From Methanomassiliicoccales archaeon (lineage in GTDB: Archaea; Thermoplasmatota; Thermoplasmata; Methanomassiliicoccales; UBA472): DNA of 9,924 bases. The notes under the pieces were generated by a model, which did no database searches, was not told the origin of the DNA, and worked only from the letters and a program-made list of their open reading frames with translations. Below, piece by piece: positions 1-6,219 of this stretch; position 1 is the first letter of the stretch, and every line of letters begins with the position of its first letter. The translations under genes were made by a program, and so were the position numbers. Where the stretch lies: positions 1 through 9,924 of the forward strand of contig DUJZ01000047.1 of NCBI GenBank assembly GCA_013329565.1. The letters are read 5' to 3'.

Positions 1-195
1 GCACAGGATATCGATGGGAATGGCCGATGCGACCTGGCTGTCGGATACACTGATGGATCGATCATCTACTTTGCCAACTATGGAGGGACGACCACCACCA
101 CCGGAATGTGGGCCGGCTACTCGTGGCAGGTGTACATTATAGATCAACTGGAATCCGAGGTTATCGACATCGCTGGAGGCAAGGTCCTGATCTGA
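1..195 (+). CDS. C-terminal fragment of an FG-GAP/VCBS-repeat protein
   Basis: The window opens inside a plus-strand reading frame, and 64 codons remain before TGA at 193-195. The fragment begins with a calcium-loop pattern of the DxDxNxxxD type (Asp3, Asp5, Asn7, Asp11 of the fragment: DIDGNGRCD), followed by LAVGYTDGS. This is the hallmark of FG-GAP/VCBS beta-propeller blades. After it come a Thr-rich stretch (TTTTT), a Trp/Tyr-rich segment and a short hydrophobic end. Such repeats are usual in secreted or surface proteins of archaea, where they mediate adhesion or binding. No membrane anchor or sorting signal is visible in the piece present. The start, full length and domain order lie outside the window, so only the repeat class can be named. 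It converges with the minus-strand gene ending at 271. Confidence 0.6.
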   Translation, partial: AQDIDGNGRCDLAVGYTDGSIIYFANYGGTTTTTGMWAGYSWQVYIIDQLESEVIDIAGGKVLI

Positions 196-270
196 TGGGG
201 TGAAAAACCTCTTCCCTAACCTTTTATTTCGGTCCACCAGAAGGGTTTTTCCATCTCGTCAAGAACAAGA
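196..270. other. convergent intergenic spacer with T-rich tracts
   Basis: This 75-base spacer separates the convergent stops at 195 and 271. It has a pyrimidine/T-rich run at 211-230 on the plus strand and a TTTTT run at 246-250. GAAAAACC (202-209) and GGTTTTTC (244-251) form an 8-base inverted repeat, but the loop between them is 34 bases. Archaeal termination mostly uses T-runs, so one or both transcripts may end here. No gene is visible. Confidence 0.35.
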
Positions 271-912
271 TCAGGGATCGTTCTCACCATAATCGACCTC
301 GGATATGGCGGAGAGGGCCCCAATTAATCCCCGAGACCTCTCCACCTCGACGACGGCAAGCACGTTCGGCCTTTCGGACGATAAGCGCCTTATGACGTCG
401 GTCATGTGGGCCTCTCTCTCCTTGTTCAGGGAGGATATCCCCCTCCCCCCATTCGCCTTCCAATCGAAATCAAGCACGAACTTCTCCGCGCTGTCCATGA
501 TGAACTTCTTCCTGGCGACCCGGTGAGAGAAGAACGATTCCTTCATGAGTTCCAGCCCGCCGATCAATTCGCAATAGCGCTCGGAGAACAGTTCCTCGTT
601 CATGTCTATCGGTATCAGGGGAATGCCCAGTTCGTCGGTCGCCTTGACCGCTTCCAAATAGCACGGCGGCGGCAAGAGCACCTCGCCGAACTCCTGCAGC
701 CCGCCCTTGTACGCCTCTTCCAGATCGCTCAGTTCGATCTCCTCTCCCTGGTACGAACGAAGGCCTTCCAGCTCCTCCTTGGAGATGGAGATGCCCACGG
801 CGTCCGGCTTTAACTCGGTTATAGTCGCTCGGACCTTCTCTCCCTCGCTGACCAACCCTTTGATCACTGGAAGGATGAAGATCCGGGAACCGTTCAGCTC
901 AATCTCGTGCAT
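271..912 (-). CDS. TraB-like protein lacking the GxxH motifs
   Basis: This 213-residue protein has no signal peptide or membrane segment. Its plan resembles the TraB/PrgY/TIKI fold. A beta-strand start (RIFILPV, about residues 10-16) is followed by a helix and KPDAVGISISKEEL (35-48), where TraB proteins have a PDVVAVEL-like stretch. A helix then leads into ELGIPLIPIDMNEELFSERY (94-113), which matches the GIPVVLIDR-like segment. Near the end, EREAHMTDVIRRL (165-177) precedes NVLAVVEVE (183-191), where TraB normally has VVAVVGAGH. The two family motifs (GTAH near the N terminus, GAGH near the C terminus) are replaced by LPVIKG and VEVERS, so TraB-type metal chemistry is unlikely. It overlaps the upstream regulator gene by 14 bases (899-912), which implies translational coupling. 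The fold assignment is by eye and moderate; the role is unknown. Confidence 0.55.
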   Translation of the reverse strand: MHEIELNGSRIFILPVIKGLVSEGEKVRATITELKPDAVGISISKEELEGLRSYQGEEIELSDLEEAYKGGLQEFGEVLLPPPCYLEAVKATDELGIPLIPIDMNEELFSERYCELIGGLELMKESFFSHRVARKKFIMDSAEKFVLDFDWKANGGRGISSLNKEREAHMTDVIRRLSSERPNVLAVVEVERSRGLIGALSAISEVDYGENDP

Positions 913-1858
913 CGACCTCGCTCCGGGCGTTCACCATCTTGCGCAGGCGCTCAGATTCGTGAATGTTCTTGAGCTCGTCACGTCCGATGAGCGCCGTGCC
1001 CTCGATGCTGTGCCTGGTGCGTAATCTCTCGATGAATATAACCGATTCCTTTCCGGTGATGCGTGAGACATCCGCCACGACCTTTGCCTTGTCGGCAAGC
1101 CTGGCCTCGTCCTTGCCCAGGCCGGTGAGGATCAAAAGGTCCCTGTCGACCGTCAGCGCTTCGAACGGGCACTTCTCGGTCGGTTTCACAAGCAATCCCA
1201 GCTGCATCAACAGGGTGTAGATGTTCTTGCTGAAATCGTCGCACTTGTCGATGTCCAGAGGACGTGCCTCTTTCGCCGTGGGCTTGTATCCCATGGGATC
1301 CACCGGCACCACGATCTGTTTGCCGAGATACTCCTCCAGGCGAAGCGCGGCATCTATCATGGCGCCCATTCCAGCCTCGTACATCTGGATGGTGCGGCGG
1401 GAGACGCCTGCCACCTCCGCGAGGGTCCCAAGGCTGGCGTGCCTCTCCTCCCTCATCTTGTGCAGGAGATCGCTGTCCATACGCACGTACAGCCCGCCTG
1501 GCGCCGCGAAAATGAACGGAGGCTCGTCATCCAGAAGAAGGTCTTTCATGGTGGCGAAGCCGATGATCGGAATATCGAAGCGAGAGTAGACGATGCCCTG
1601 CTCCAGGTCCCCCGAGCCGGAACGTTCGCCGACCACCATTATGGACCCACCGAGCGCTTCGGCCAGCACCTTCAGCTCCTCGGCGTTCTCCTTGGAGAAC
1701 GCGTCGATGTTGGTCAGAACTTTAACAAGCAGCAGGCTACGGTCCCTGCGGGCGACGACATCAAATGATATGCCCCGCAGGTTGAGCGGGTTCGAAGCAA
1801 TGAAGCCCGTACGGAGCAGAAGCTCCCTCACCGACCGAATGAGCTCGTCTCGCTGCAC
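899..1858 (-). CDS. archaeal Cro/CI-type HTH transcriptional regulator (COG1395 type)
   Basis: The 319-residue protein matches the conserved archaeal 'putative HTH-type transcriptional regulatory protein' family. Its N-terminal alpha/beta domain (about 1-118) contains FDVVARRDRSLLLVKV (32-47), which resembles a restriction-endonuclease-like core with its acidic residues eroded. A central Cro/CI helix-turn-helix lies at about 143-163 (LGTLAEVAGVSRRTIQMYE). The C-terminal domain (about 208-300) looks like a second copy of the N-terminal fold: FEALTVDRDLLILTGL followed later by SVIFIER mirrors FDVVARRDRSLLLVKV followed by SIMVVGER. It is probably a cytosolic DNA-binding protein, with target genes unknown. 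A TATA element ends 23 bases before the ATG, so the mRNA is probably leaderless. The downstream TraB-like gene overlaps its stop and is likely co-transcribed. Confidence 0.8.
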   Translation of the reverse strand: MQRDELIRSVRELLLRTGFIASNPLNLRGISFDVVARRDRSLLLVKVLTNIDAFSKENAEELKVLAEALGGSIMVVGERSGSGDLEQGIVYSRFDIPIIGFATMKDLLLDDEPPFIFAAPGGLYVRMDSDLLHKMREERHASLGTLAEVAGVSRRTIQMYEAGMGAMIDAALRLEEYLGKQIVVPVDPMGYKPTAKEARPLDIDKCDDFSKNIYTLLMQLGLLVKPTEKCPFEALTVDRDLLILTGLGKDEARLADKAKVVADVSRITGKESVIFIERLRTRHSIEGTALIGRDELKNIHESERLRKMVNARSEVDARD

Positions 1859-1880
1859 AACCTGTAATTCGCTACGGCTT

Positions 1881-1890
1881 CTATATAAGG
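1881..1890 (-). promoter_or_regulatory. TATA box for the HTH regulator gene; leaderless start predicted
   Basis: On the minus strand this reads CCTTATATAG. Placing transcription start about 25 bases downstream puts it near 1860, two or so bases from the ATG at 1858. No ribosome binding site precedes that ATG, which fits a leaderless transcript. Confidence 0.6.
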
Positions 1891-1894
1891 ATTG

Positions 1895-1921
1895 TTAAAA
1901 AAGGAGAGGGGGCCAGGCCCC
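1895..1921 (-). terminator. intrinsic-like terminator after the hsp20/cdc48 operon
   Basis: Just past the hsp20 stop the minus strand has the palindrome GGGGCC-T-GGCCCC (1909-1921; effectively a 5-bp stem with a 3-base loop). CTCTCC and a six-T run (1902-1897) follow. GC stem plus T-run at a gene end supports termination. The T-run lies only 6 bases before the TATA box of the next gene, so the two signals are tightly stacked. Confidence 0.55.
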
Positions 1922-1924
1922 GGC

Positions 1925-2428
1925 TCAGTTTATGTCGATCCTCTTTCCCCTGTTCTGCTCCGCCTTGCCCATGGTCACCGTCAGCACCCCGTTACGGTAC
2001 TCCGCGATGGCGCTATCAGGCTGGACATCGCAGGGCAGGTCCAGCTGCTTGCAGAACTTCTTGCTCTCGGTATCCACAGAGATCGTCAGCTCGCGGTCCT
2101 GCGAGCGGAGGTCGATGTCCTGCTTGTCAACTCCCGGCAGCTCGACGATGACCCTCACCTTATCGTCCTCCTCCATCACGTCCGTCAATGGTTCTCGACA
2201 GTTCGCATCCGGGGGAGCGCCTCCCCTCGGCACGTTCCCGAACTCCTGCACCACCGGCCGACCGTCAGGACCGGCGCGCATGGAGAAACCATAAACCAGC
2301 GGATCATTTCCGGTGCCGCGCAGGGCCGCCTCCATCAGCCGGTCCATGCGCTCCCGCATGATGTCGAAATCATCGTCGAAGGAACGGAACAGGTCGTTCC
2401 AGTCATCGTCACGTCTAACCTTTCTCAT
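1925..2428 (-). CDS. hsp20: small heat-shock protein, Hsp20/alpha-crystallin family (last gene of operon)
   Basis: This 167-residue cytosolic holdase would bind unfolding proteins as an oligomer until ATP-driven machines act. The N-terminal arm (1-78) is charged, with an Asp/Arg-rich start (RRDDDW) and a Gly/Pro-rich stretch (51-75). The alpha-crystallin domain spans about 79-154. It includes VRVIVELPGVDKQDIDL (91-107), the conserved ELPGV turn, and NGVLTVTM (146-153), the hallmark GVL motif. The C-terminal tail ends RIDIN, with the assembly I-x-I motif at Ile164/Ile166. Three cysteines (77, 126, 133) stand out. The gene starts four bases after the cdc48 stop codon, and a strong GAGGTGA site overlaps that stop, so it is very likely translated from the cdc48 mRNA. 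It differs considerably from the other Hsp20 encoded upstream at 4648-5127. Confidence 0.88.
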   Translation of the reverse strand: MRKVRRDDDWNDLFRSFDDDFDIMRERMDRLMEAALRGTGNDPLVYGFSMRAGPDGRPVVQEFGNVPRGGAPPDANCREPLTDVMEEDDKVRVIVELPGVDKQDIDLRSQDRELTISVDTESKKFCKQLDLPCDVQPDSAIAEYRNGVLTVTMGKAEQNRGKRIDIN

Positions 2429-2432
2429 ATCA

Positions 2433-2439
2433 TCACCTC
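2433..2439 (-). promoter_or_regulatory. Shine-Dalgarno site of the distal hsp20, overlapping the cdc48 stop
   Basis: Minus-strand GAGGTGA complements the archaeal 16S tail and lies 4 bases before the ATG at 2428. Its last three bases are the cdc48 TGA stop (2435-2433). This ties hsp20 translation to termination on cdc48. Confidence 0.7.
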
Positions 2440-4616
2440 ACGTACTCGAAATCATTGGCTATCTTCTGGAACTTGCTCAGCTCCTGAAGGGAGATGGGGC
2501 GGTGCTTCTCCACCGCGTCCATCACGTGCTTCATGCTCACCTTTGTGTCCTTCATGGCCTCGGGGTCCTCTCCTTTTCCCTCGGCCACCGCTTCGCGTAT
2601 GGCGCTCATCACCGCTTCGTTGGCGATGGCCGCCAGATCGGCGCCGGTATACCCGTCGGTCTTGTGCGCCACCTCGTCCAGCTTCACATCGTCAGCCAGG
2701 GGCTTGCGCTTGAAGTGCACCTGCAGGATGGCCTTCCTGGTCTCCAGGTCCGGAGCGCCGACCTGTATCATCCGGTCGAAGCGTCCGGGGCGCAGCAAGG
2801 CCGGGTCGATGATGTCCGGACGGTTGGTCGCGGCGATGACGATGACATTGTGCAGCGACTCCAGGCCGTCCAGCTCCGTCAGCAACTGGGAGATCACCCT
2901 CTCCGTCACATGGGAGTCCGAATCCCCGCCGCGGGTGGGCGCTATCGCATCTATCTCGTCCATGAAGATGATGCACGGGGCGGCCTGCCTCGCTTTGCGG
3001 AACGTCTCGCGCACCGCCTTCTCGCTCTCGCCGACCCACTTGCTCAGGAACTCCGGCCCCTTGATGCTGATGAAGTTGCTTTCCGATTCGGTGGCCACCG
3101 CCTTCGCCAGCATCGTCTTCCCGGTACCTGGCGGTCCGAACAGCAGCACGCCCTTCGGAGGCTCGGCGCTCATGTGTTCGAACAGTCCAGCGTACTTCAG
3201 GGGCCATTCCACGGCCTCCTTCAGCTCGGCCTTCACGTCTTCCAGCCCGCCGATGTCGTCCCAGTGCAGGTTCGGCGACTCGATCAGCACCTCGCGCAAG
3301 CTGGACGGGGACATCTCCCTCAGCGCGGCGAAGAAGTCGTCCTTGGTCACGGTGATGCGGTTGAGCACCTCCACGGGAATGCTGTCCGCCTCCATGTCCA
3401 GGTCCGGCAGTATGCGCCGCAGGGAATGCATGGCCGCCTCCTTGCATAGCGCAGCCAGATCGGCACCGGCGTAGCCGTGCGTGAGGTCCGCCAGACGCTC
3501 CAGGTCCACGTCATCGGCCAGCGGCATGCCGCGGGTGTGTATCTGCAGCACGTCCAGCCTGCCGCCCCGATTGGGTATGTTGATCTCTATCTCCCTGTCG
3601 AAGCGTCCCGGGCGGCGCAGGGCGGGATCGAGGGCGTTCGGGCGATTGGTGGCGCCTATGACCACGACCTTTCCCCGAGCCTGCAGCCCGTCCATCAGCG
3701 CCAGCAGCTGCGCTACTATCCTCCTTTCCATCTCCCCCGAAACCTCGTCCCTCTTCGGGGCGATGGAATCGATCTCGTCGATGAAGATGATGGAGGGAGC
3801 GTTCTCCTCGGCCTGCTTGAATATCTCCCTCAAGCGTTCCTCGCTCTCGCCGTAGAACTTGCTCATGATCTCCGGCCCGCCGATGGACACGAAGTTGGCG
3901 CTGGTCTCACCGGCCACCGCCTTGGCCAATAGCGTCTTGCCAGTTCCAGGCGGGCCGTGCAGCAGCACGCCCTTCGGAGCCTCCACTCCCAGACGCTCGA
4001 ACAGCTCCGGGTGGCGCAACGGAAGTTCGATCATCTCCCGGACCTTCTTTACCTCGTCGCCAAGCCCGCCGATGTCCTCGTAGGTGACCTTCGGTATCCC
4101 GGAGGTCGTCTCCTTCACCGGCTTGTCGCTCATCTTGATCTCGGTGTCCCTGGTCAATATCACCGCGTCAGTGCTCGGGGAATGGGACATCACCACCAGG
4201 TCTATGCGCCGGCCCATCACGTTCAATTCCACGATGTCACCGCGGGAGAACACCCGTCCCTCCATCATCTGGGCCAGGTACTCCTCGCCGCCCATGATGC
4301 GCAATTCCTCCGTCGGCGCGAAGGCCAGCTTCTGCGCCGGTTTTACGGTTATCTTGCGAAGGGACACCTTCTCGTCGATGCTGGTCTGGGCGTTCCGCCT
4401 GATGGTTCCGTCGATCCGGATGACGCCGCGGTTGGCGTCCTCGTTGTAACCGGGCCAGACCACGGCCACCGTCTTCTTCTTTCCCTCTATCTGGACCACG
4501 TCGCCGGCGTTCAGCCCCAGGGCCTCCATCACCGCCGGGTCCACTCTAGCTATACCGCGTCCGGCGTCCTTGGACTTGGCCTCGGACACCTTCAATACCT
4601 TGTCAGATGCGCTCAT
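2433..4616 (-). CDS. cdc48: VAT/Cdc48 AAA+ ATPase (p97-type unfoldase)
   Basis: This 727-residue protein would be a hexameric ATP-driven unfoldase handing substrates to the proteasome or pulling apart aggregates. The N domain (about 1-170) begins with the double-psi-barrel signature ([20 protein letters not shown], then VVWPGY). D1 has Walker A GPPGTGKT (221-228), Walker B IIFIDE (276-281), sensor-1 ATNRP (322-326) and the arginine-finger segment GRFDRE (337-342). D2 repeats these at 494-501, 549-554 (IIFMDE), 596-600 and 611-615. Pore loops are aromatic in both rings (KFYGE 253-257, KWVGE 526-530), as expected of an archaeal unfoldase. Length and domain order are normal and both ATP sites look intact. 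The C terminus ends EYVR, so a textbook terminal HbYX tripeptide is absent. Its ATG lies 31 bases after the upstream hsp20 stop, with only a weak purine-rich site (GAGAGTGAAAG), which implies operon transcription. Confidence 0.96.
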   Translation of the reverse strand: MSASDKVLKVSEAKSKDAGRGIARVDPAVMEALGLNAGDVVQIEGKKKTVAVVWPGYNEDANRGVIRIDGTIRRNAQTSIDEKVSLRKITVKPAQKLAFAPTEELRIMGGEEYLAQMMEGRVFSRGDIVELNVMGRRIDLVVMSHSPSTDAVILTRDTEIKMSDKPVKETTSGIPKVTYEDIGGLGDEVKKVREMIELPLRHPELFERLGVEAPKGVLLHGPPGTGKTLLAKAVAGETSANFVSIGGPEIMSKFYGESEERLREIFKQAEENAPSIIFIDEIDSIAPKRDEVSGEMERRIVAQLLALMDGLQARGKVVVIGATNRPNALDPALRRPGRFDREIEINIPNRGGRLDVLQIHTRGMPLADDVDLERLADLTHGYAGADLAALCKEAAMHSLRRILPDLDMEADSIPVEVLNRITVTKDDFFAALREMSPSSLREVLIESPNLHWDDIGGLEDVKAELKEAVEWPLKYAGLFEHMSAEPPKGVLLFGPPGTGKTMLAKAVATESESNFISIKGPEFLSKWVGESEKAVRETFRKARQAAPCIIFMDEIDAIAPTRGGDSDSHVTERVISQLLTELDGLESLHNVIVIAATNRPDIIDPALLRPGRFDRMIQVGAPDLETRKAILQVHFKRKPLADDVKLDEVAHKTDGYTGADLAAIANEAVMSAIREAVAEGKGEDPEAMKDTKVSMKHVMDAVEKHRPISLQELSKFQKIANDFEYVR

Positions 4617-4647
4617 CTTCTTTCACTCTCAGATGACGAGGCGGAGA

Positions 4648-5127
4648 TCACTCCACCTCGATCCTGTTCCTCTTCTCATCCTTCGTCGCCGTCTTGGGCA
4701 GGGAGATCTCCAGGACCCCGTTCTCCATCTTGGCCTTGATCCGATCATGGTCCACGTTCTCCGGAAGGCGCATCTGGCGGTGGAAGTGCGTACTGCCCCT
4801 TTCCCTTCGGATGTAGCCATCCTTCTTCTCCTCGATCTCCTGCTCCTTTCTGGCGGTGATCCTGAGCACGTCTCCGTCCGTCTCGATGGTGACGTCCTCC
4901 TTGGTCATCCCCGGGAGATCGGCCTGGACCAGGAATCGTTCGGCCTCCTCGATGAGGTCCACGTTCGGCATCCGGGCGCCCTCCCCGCGGTAAATGGCAT
5001 TTCCAGGCAGGACGAGTCCCGTACGCATGTCGTTCAACATCCGTTCCATCTCCTCGAACACGGAGATGGGGCTCCAGGTCCAGATCCGGGGGACCAGGTC
5101 CACCGGTTCCCTTTCGGTTCCTGTCAT
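4648..5127 (-). CDS. hsp20: small heat-shock protein, Hsp20/alpha-crystallin family (operon-leading)
   Basis: This 159-residue sHSP has a typical archaeal layout. A short hydrophobic N-terminal arm (1-50) includes WTWSPISVFEEMERM. The alpha-crystallin domain lies at about 53-145, with FLVQADLPGM (65-74), TIETDGDVLRITARK (80-94), GYIRRERGSTHFHRQMRLP (104-122) and the GVLEISLPK hallmark (137-145). The tail contains RIEVE with an I-x-V assembly motif (Ile156/Val158). It is a classic ATP-independent holdase. The gene has its own strong promoter (TATATATA at 5198-5205), a perfect inverted repeat at the predicted transcription start, and a GAGGTGA site six bases before its ATG. It is therefore probably the first gene of an hsp20-cdc48-hsp20 transcript under repressor control. 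Confidence 0.93.
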   Translation of the reverse strand: MTGTEREPVDLVPRIWTWSPISVFEEMERMLNDMRTGLVLPGNAIYRGEGARMPNVDLIEEAERFLVQADLPGMTKEDVTIETDGDVLRITARKEQEIEEKKDGYIRRERGSTHFHRQMRLPENVDHDRIKAKMENGVLEISLPKTATKDEKRNRIEVE

Positions 5128-5133
5128 CTCATT

Positions 5134-5140
5134 TCACCTC
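5134..5140 (-). promoter_or_regulatory. Shine-Dalgarno site of the leading hsp20
   Basis: Minus-strand GAGGTGA lies 6 bases upstream of the ATG at 5127. The match and spacing settle this start codon and predict efficient translation. Confidence 0.75.
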
Positions 5141-5150
5141 TTACATATCA

Positions 5151-5173
5151 ACTAAGAGTTGTTTACTCTTAGT
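5151..5173. promoter_or_regulatory. candidate heat-shock operator: 9-bp perfect inverted repeat
   Basis: The arms ACTAAGAGT (5151-5159) and ACTCTTAGT (5165-5173) are perfect complements around the 5-base spacer TGTTT. The site lies right at and downstream of the transcription start predicted from the TATA box at 5198-5205, where a bound repressor would block RNA polymerase. A further TTAGT half-site occurs at 5188-5192, 19 bases from the TTAGT at 5169-5173 in the right arm, or about two helical turns. The outer CTAA...TTAG recalls the CTAAC-N5-GTTAG element I remember for Archaeoglobus HSR1, but the inner bases differ. Confidence 0.6.
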
Positions 5174-5197
5174 ACAATACATCAATGTTAGTGCTTC

Positions 5198-5205
5198 TAT
5201 ATATA
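5198..5205 (-). promoter_or_regulatory. TATA box of the leading hsp20
   Basis: TATATATA on the minus strand has a purine/A-rich flank upstream (GAAATAAG) that could serve as a BRE. Predicted transcription start is about 5175-5177, which gives a leader of nearly 50 bases containing the inverted repeat and the GAGGTGA site. The box begins one base after the stop codon of the upstream small gene. Confidence 0.65.
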
Positions 5206-5206
5206 C

Positions 5207-5500
5207 TTATTTCTCCCGCCGATCAAGCTCCCGCTCCACCCTGGCCACCGCCTCGCCCAGGCGTTTCAGCAGCTGGTCCATCTCCCGGCGGAGGTTAGGG
5301 CCACCCTCCTGGAGGTCCTTCTCCAGTCTAAGCAGGGCCTCCTCCGCTTCCTTTCCGCCCAGCTTGGCGTTGGTCACCGTATCGCCTAGCACTTCCCGGC
5401 CAATCCGGTCCAGGTCCTGGGCCGAGGCGCGCATGGCCCTCTCCAGGTCCTCCCTCACCTTCCTGATCTCCTGCATGTAACGTTCAAGTTCGCTTGGCAT
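5207..5500 (-). CDS. small charged coiled-coil protein in the heat-shock operon
   Basis: This 97-residue protein is not recognised from any named family. It is almost wholly predicted helix, rich in Glu, Arg, Leu and Lys. Heptad-like spacing appears in two blocks (about 3-38 and 49-96), separated by a short Gly/Thr-containing stretch (GDTVTNAKLGG, 39-49) that could form a hinge. It has no cysteine, no signal peptide and no membrane segment. The ATG at 5500 lies 17 bases inside the end of the upstream regulator gene, preceded by GGAGG at 9-base spacing, so the two genes are translationally coupled. It ends in a cluster of charged residues (ELDRREK). Its place between a repressor and an hsp20 suggests a partner of the regulator or a small chaperone-like factor, but that is guesswork. 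Confidence 0.65.
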   Translation of the reverse strand: MPSELERYMQEIRKVREDLERAMRASAQDLDRIGREVLGDTVTNAKLGGKEAEEALLRLEKDLQEGGPNLRREMDQLLKRLGEAVARVERELDRREK

Positions 5501-6110
5501 CGTTCTCTTCCTCCAGCATGTTGATTATATTCTCTACCGAGTCATCCCTGAGTCCTAGCCCTCGGGCAAGGTCCTTGGCGCTCATCTGCGGGTGCAGTAT
5601 GTATTCGTATACGATCTTGCGGCTCCGGTAGTCCATTGGCGAGGACTCGACCGCCCGCCCCGCCTCCTCCAGTATACTTTCCTTCTCGGCGATGAGCTCC
5701 GCCCGCCGTTCCCTCAATCGTACCAGCTCCTGATCGATCTCTCCCAGGTCCTTGCGAAGGTCCAGCAGCCTTCTGCCGTCCCGCTCCTGCTTCTCCGCGC
5801 CCCGATTCTCGAAGGGCCTGCTCGCCACCTCGGTGTTGAACAGCCCCGGGCCGATGTCCACCACCATGGTGAAGCCGGTCGTCGGGAAGTATCTACGTCT
5901 GGAGGGCCCGCCCTGATCGCTGTCCTCCAAGAAAGACCGCACCAGGTCCAGCTCCTCCAGCATCCTCAGGTGCTTCATTATGCCCTGTTGGCTCAACCCC
6001 AGCTCCTTGGAGAGCTGCAGGGGATAGTGCGGTTCGCGCACCAGGGCCTCCAGTATCCTCCGGCGGGTGGGGTTCTCGATCACCGATAGCAGCATGTCAA
6101 GCTCGTCCAT
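5484..6110 (-). CDS. ArsR-type winged-helix regulator, HSR1/Phr-like heat-shock repressor candidate
   Basis: This 208-residue protein has a winged-helix domain at about 5-80: NPTRRRILEAL (13-23), the helix-turn-helix LQLSKELGLSQQGIMKHLRM (31-50) and a wing around SRRRYFPTT (70-78). A linker (81-112), a strongly charged coiled coil (about 113-150) that probably dimerises, and a second HTH-like unit (161-202: SAKDLARGLGLRDDSVENIINML) follow. Size and plan match archaeal heat-shock regulators such as Pyrococcus Phr and Archaeoglobus HSR1, which control hsp20, an AAA+ ATPase and themselves. Here the neighbours are two hsp20 genes and cdc48. GGTGG lies 4 bases before the ATG. Palindromes at 6128-6162 cover its predicted transcription start, which fits autorepression. 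The heat-shock role is inferred from architecture and context; the fold is clear. Confidence 0.82.
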   Translation of the reverse strand: MDELDMLLSVIENPTRRRILEALVREPHYPLQLSKELGLSQQGIMKHLRMLEELDLVRSFLEDSDQGGPSRRRYFPTTGFTMVVDIGPGLFNTEVASRPFENRGAEKQERDGRRLLDLRKDLGEIDQELVRLRERRAELIAEKESILEEAGRAVESSPMDYRSRKIVYEYILHPQMSAKDLARGLGLRDDSVENIINMLEEENDAKRT

Positions 6111-6127
6111 GTTCCACCAACTATTGA

Positions 6128-6147
6128 ACTAGATGTTCACATCTAGT
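6128..6147. promoter_or_regulatory. candidate operator 1: 8-bp perfect inverted repeat
   Basis: ACTAGATG (6128-6135) and CATCTAGT (6140-6147) are perfect arms around TTCA. The site sits at the predicted start (about 6143) of the minus-strand regulator gene. Its outer ACTA...TAGT matches the ends of the 5151-5173 repeat in front of hsp20. Confidence 0.55.
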
Positions 6148-6162
6148 AATTGTGAACAATTA
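6147..6162. promoter_or_regulatory. candidate operator 2: 7-bp perfect inverted repeat next to operator 1
   Basis: TAATTGT and ACAATTA form perfect arms around GA. Allowing one mismatch (6146/6163) extends the arms to 10 bases (6144-6165). TGTTCACA (6134-6141) and TGTGAACA (6151-6158) are also perfect complements, so operators 1 and 2 share GTTCAC/GTGAAC cores and are interlocked. This looks like a tandem binding site. Confidence 0.5.
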
Positions 6163-6163
6163 G

Positions 6164-6173
6164 TATAAATAAA
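6164..6173. promoter_or_regulatory. shared TATA region for divergent endA (+) and regulator (-)
   Basis: The plus strand reads TATAAATA (6164-6171), a near-ideal archaeal TATA box predicting endA transcription from about 6192. The complementary strand reads TATTTATA, a usable TATA for the regulator with transcription start near 6143. The two predicted starts are about 50 bases apart, so the divergent genes probably share this A/T element. Confidence 0.55.
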
Positions 6174-6219
6174 ATTCGTGAACGGGGAATCTTTAACTAA
6201 AGGACATCGTTCAAGTGGC

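Noticed and set aside
202..251. GAAAAACC / GGTTTTTC inverted repeat as a hairpin terminator
   Set aside because: The loop is 34 bases and the stem is A/T-rich, so a stable hairpin is unlikely. T-runs alone explain termination.
2313..3449. Long plus-strand open frame (378 codons) opposite cdc48
   Set aside because: It lies antisense to well-conserved AAA+ codons, is rich in His, Leu, Arg and Gln as expected of a reverse-frame shadow in GC-rich DNA, and shows no recognisable domain. Similar plus-strand frames at 3957-4739 and 7293-8120 were dropped for the same reason.
6178..6219. Upstream GTG start for endA (14 extra residues)
   Set aside because: It lies only about 10 bases after the TATA box, upstream of the predicted transcription start, and the extra residues do not resemble EndA N termini.
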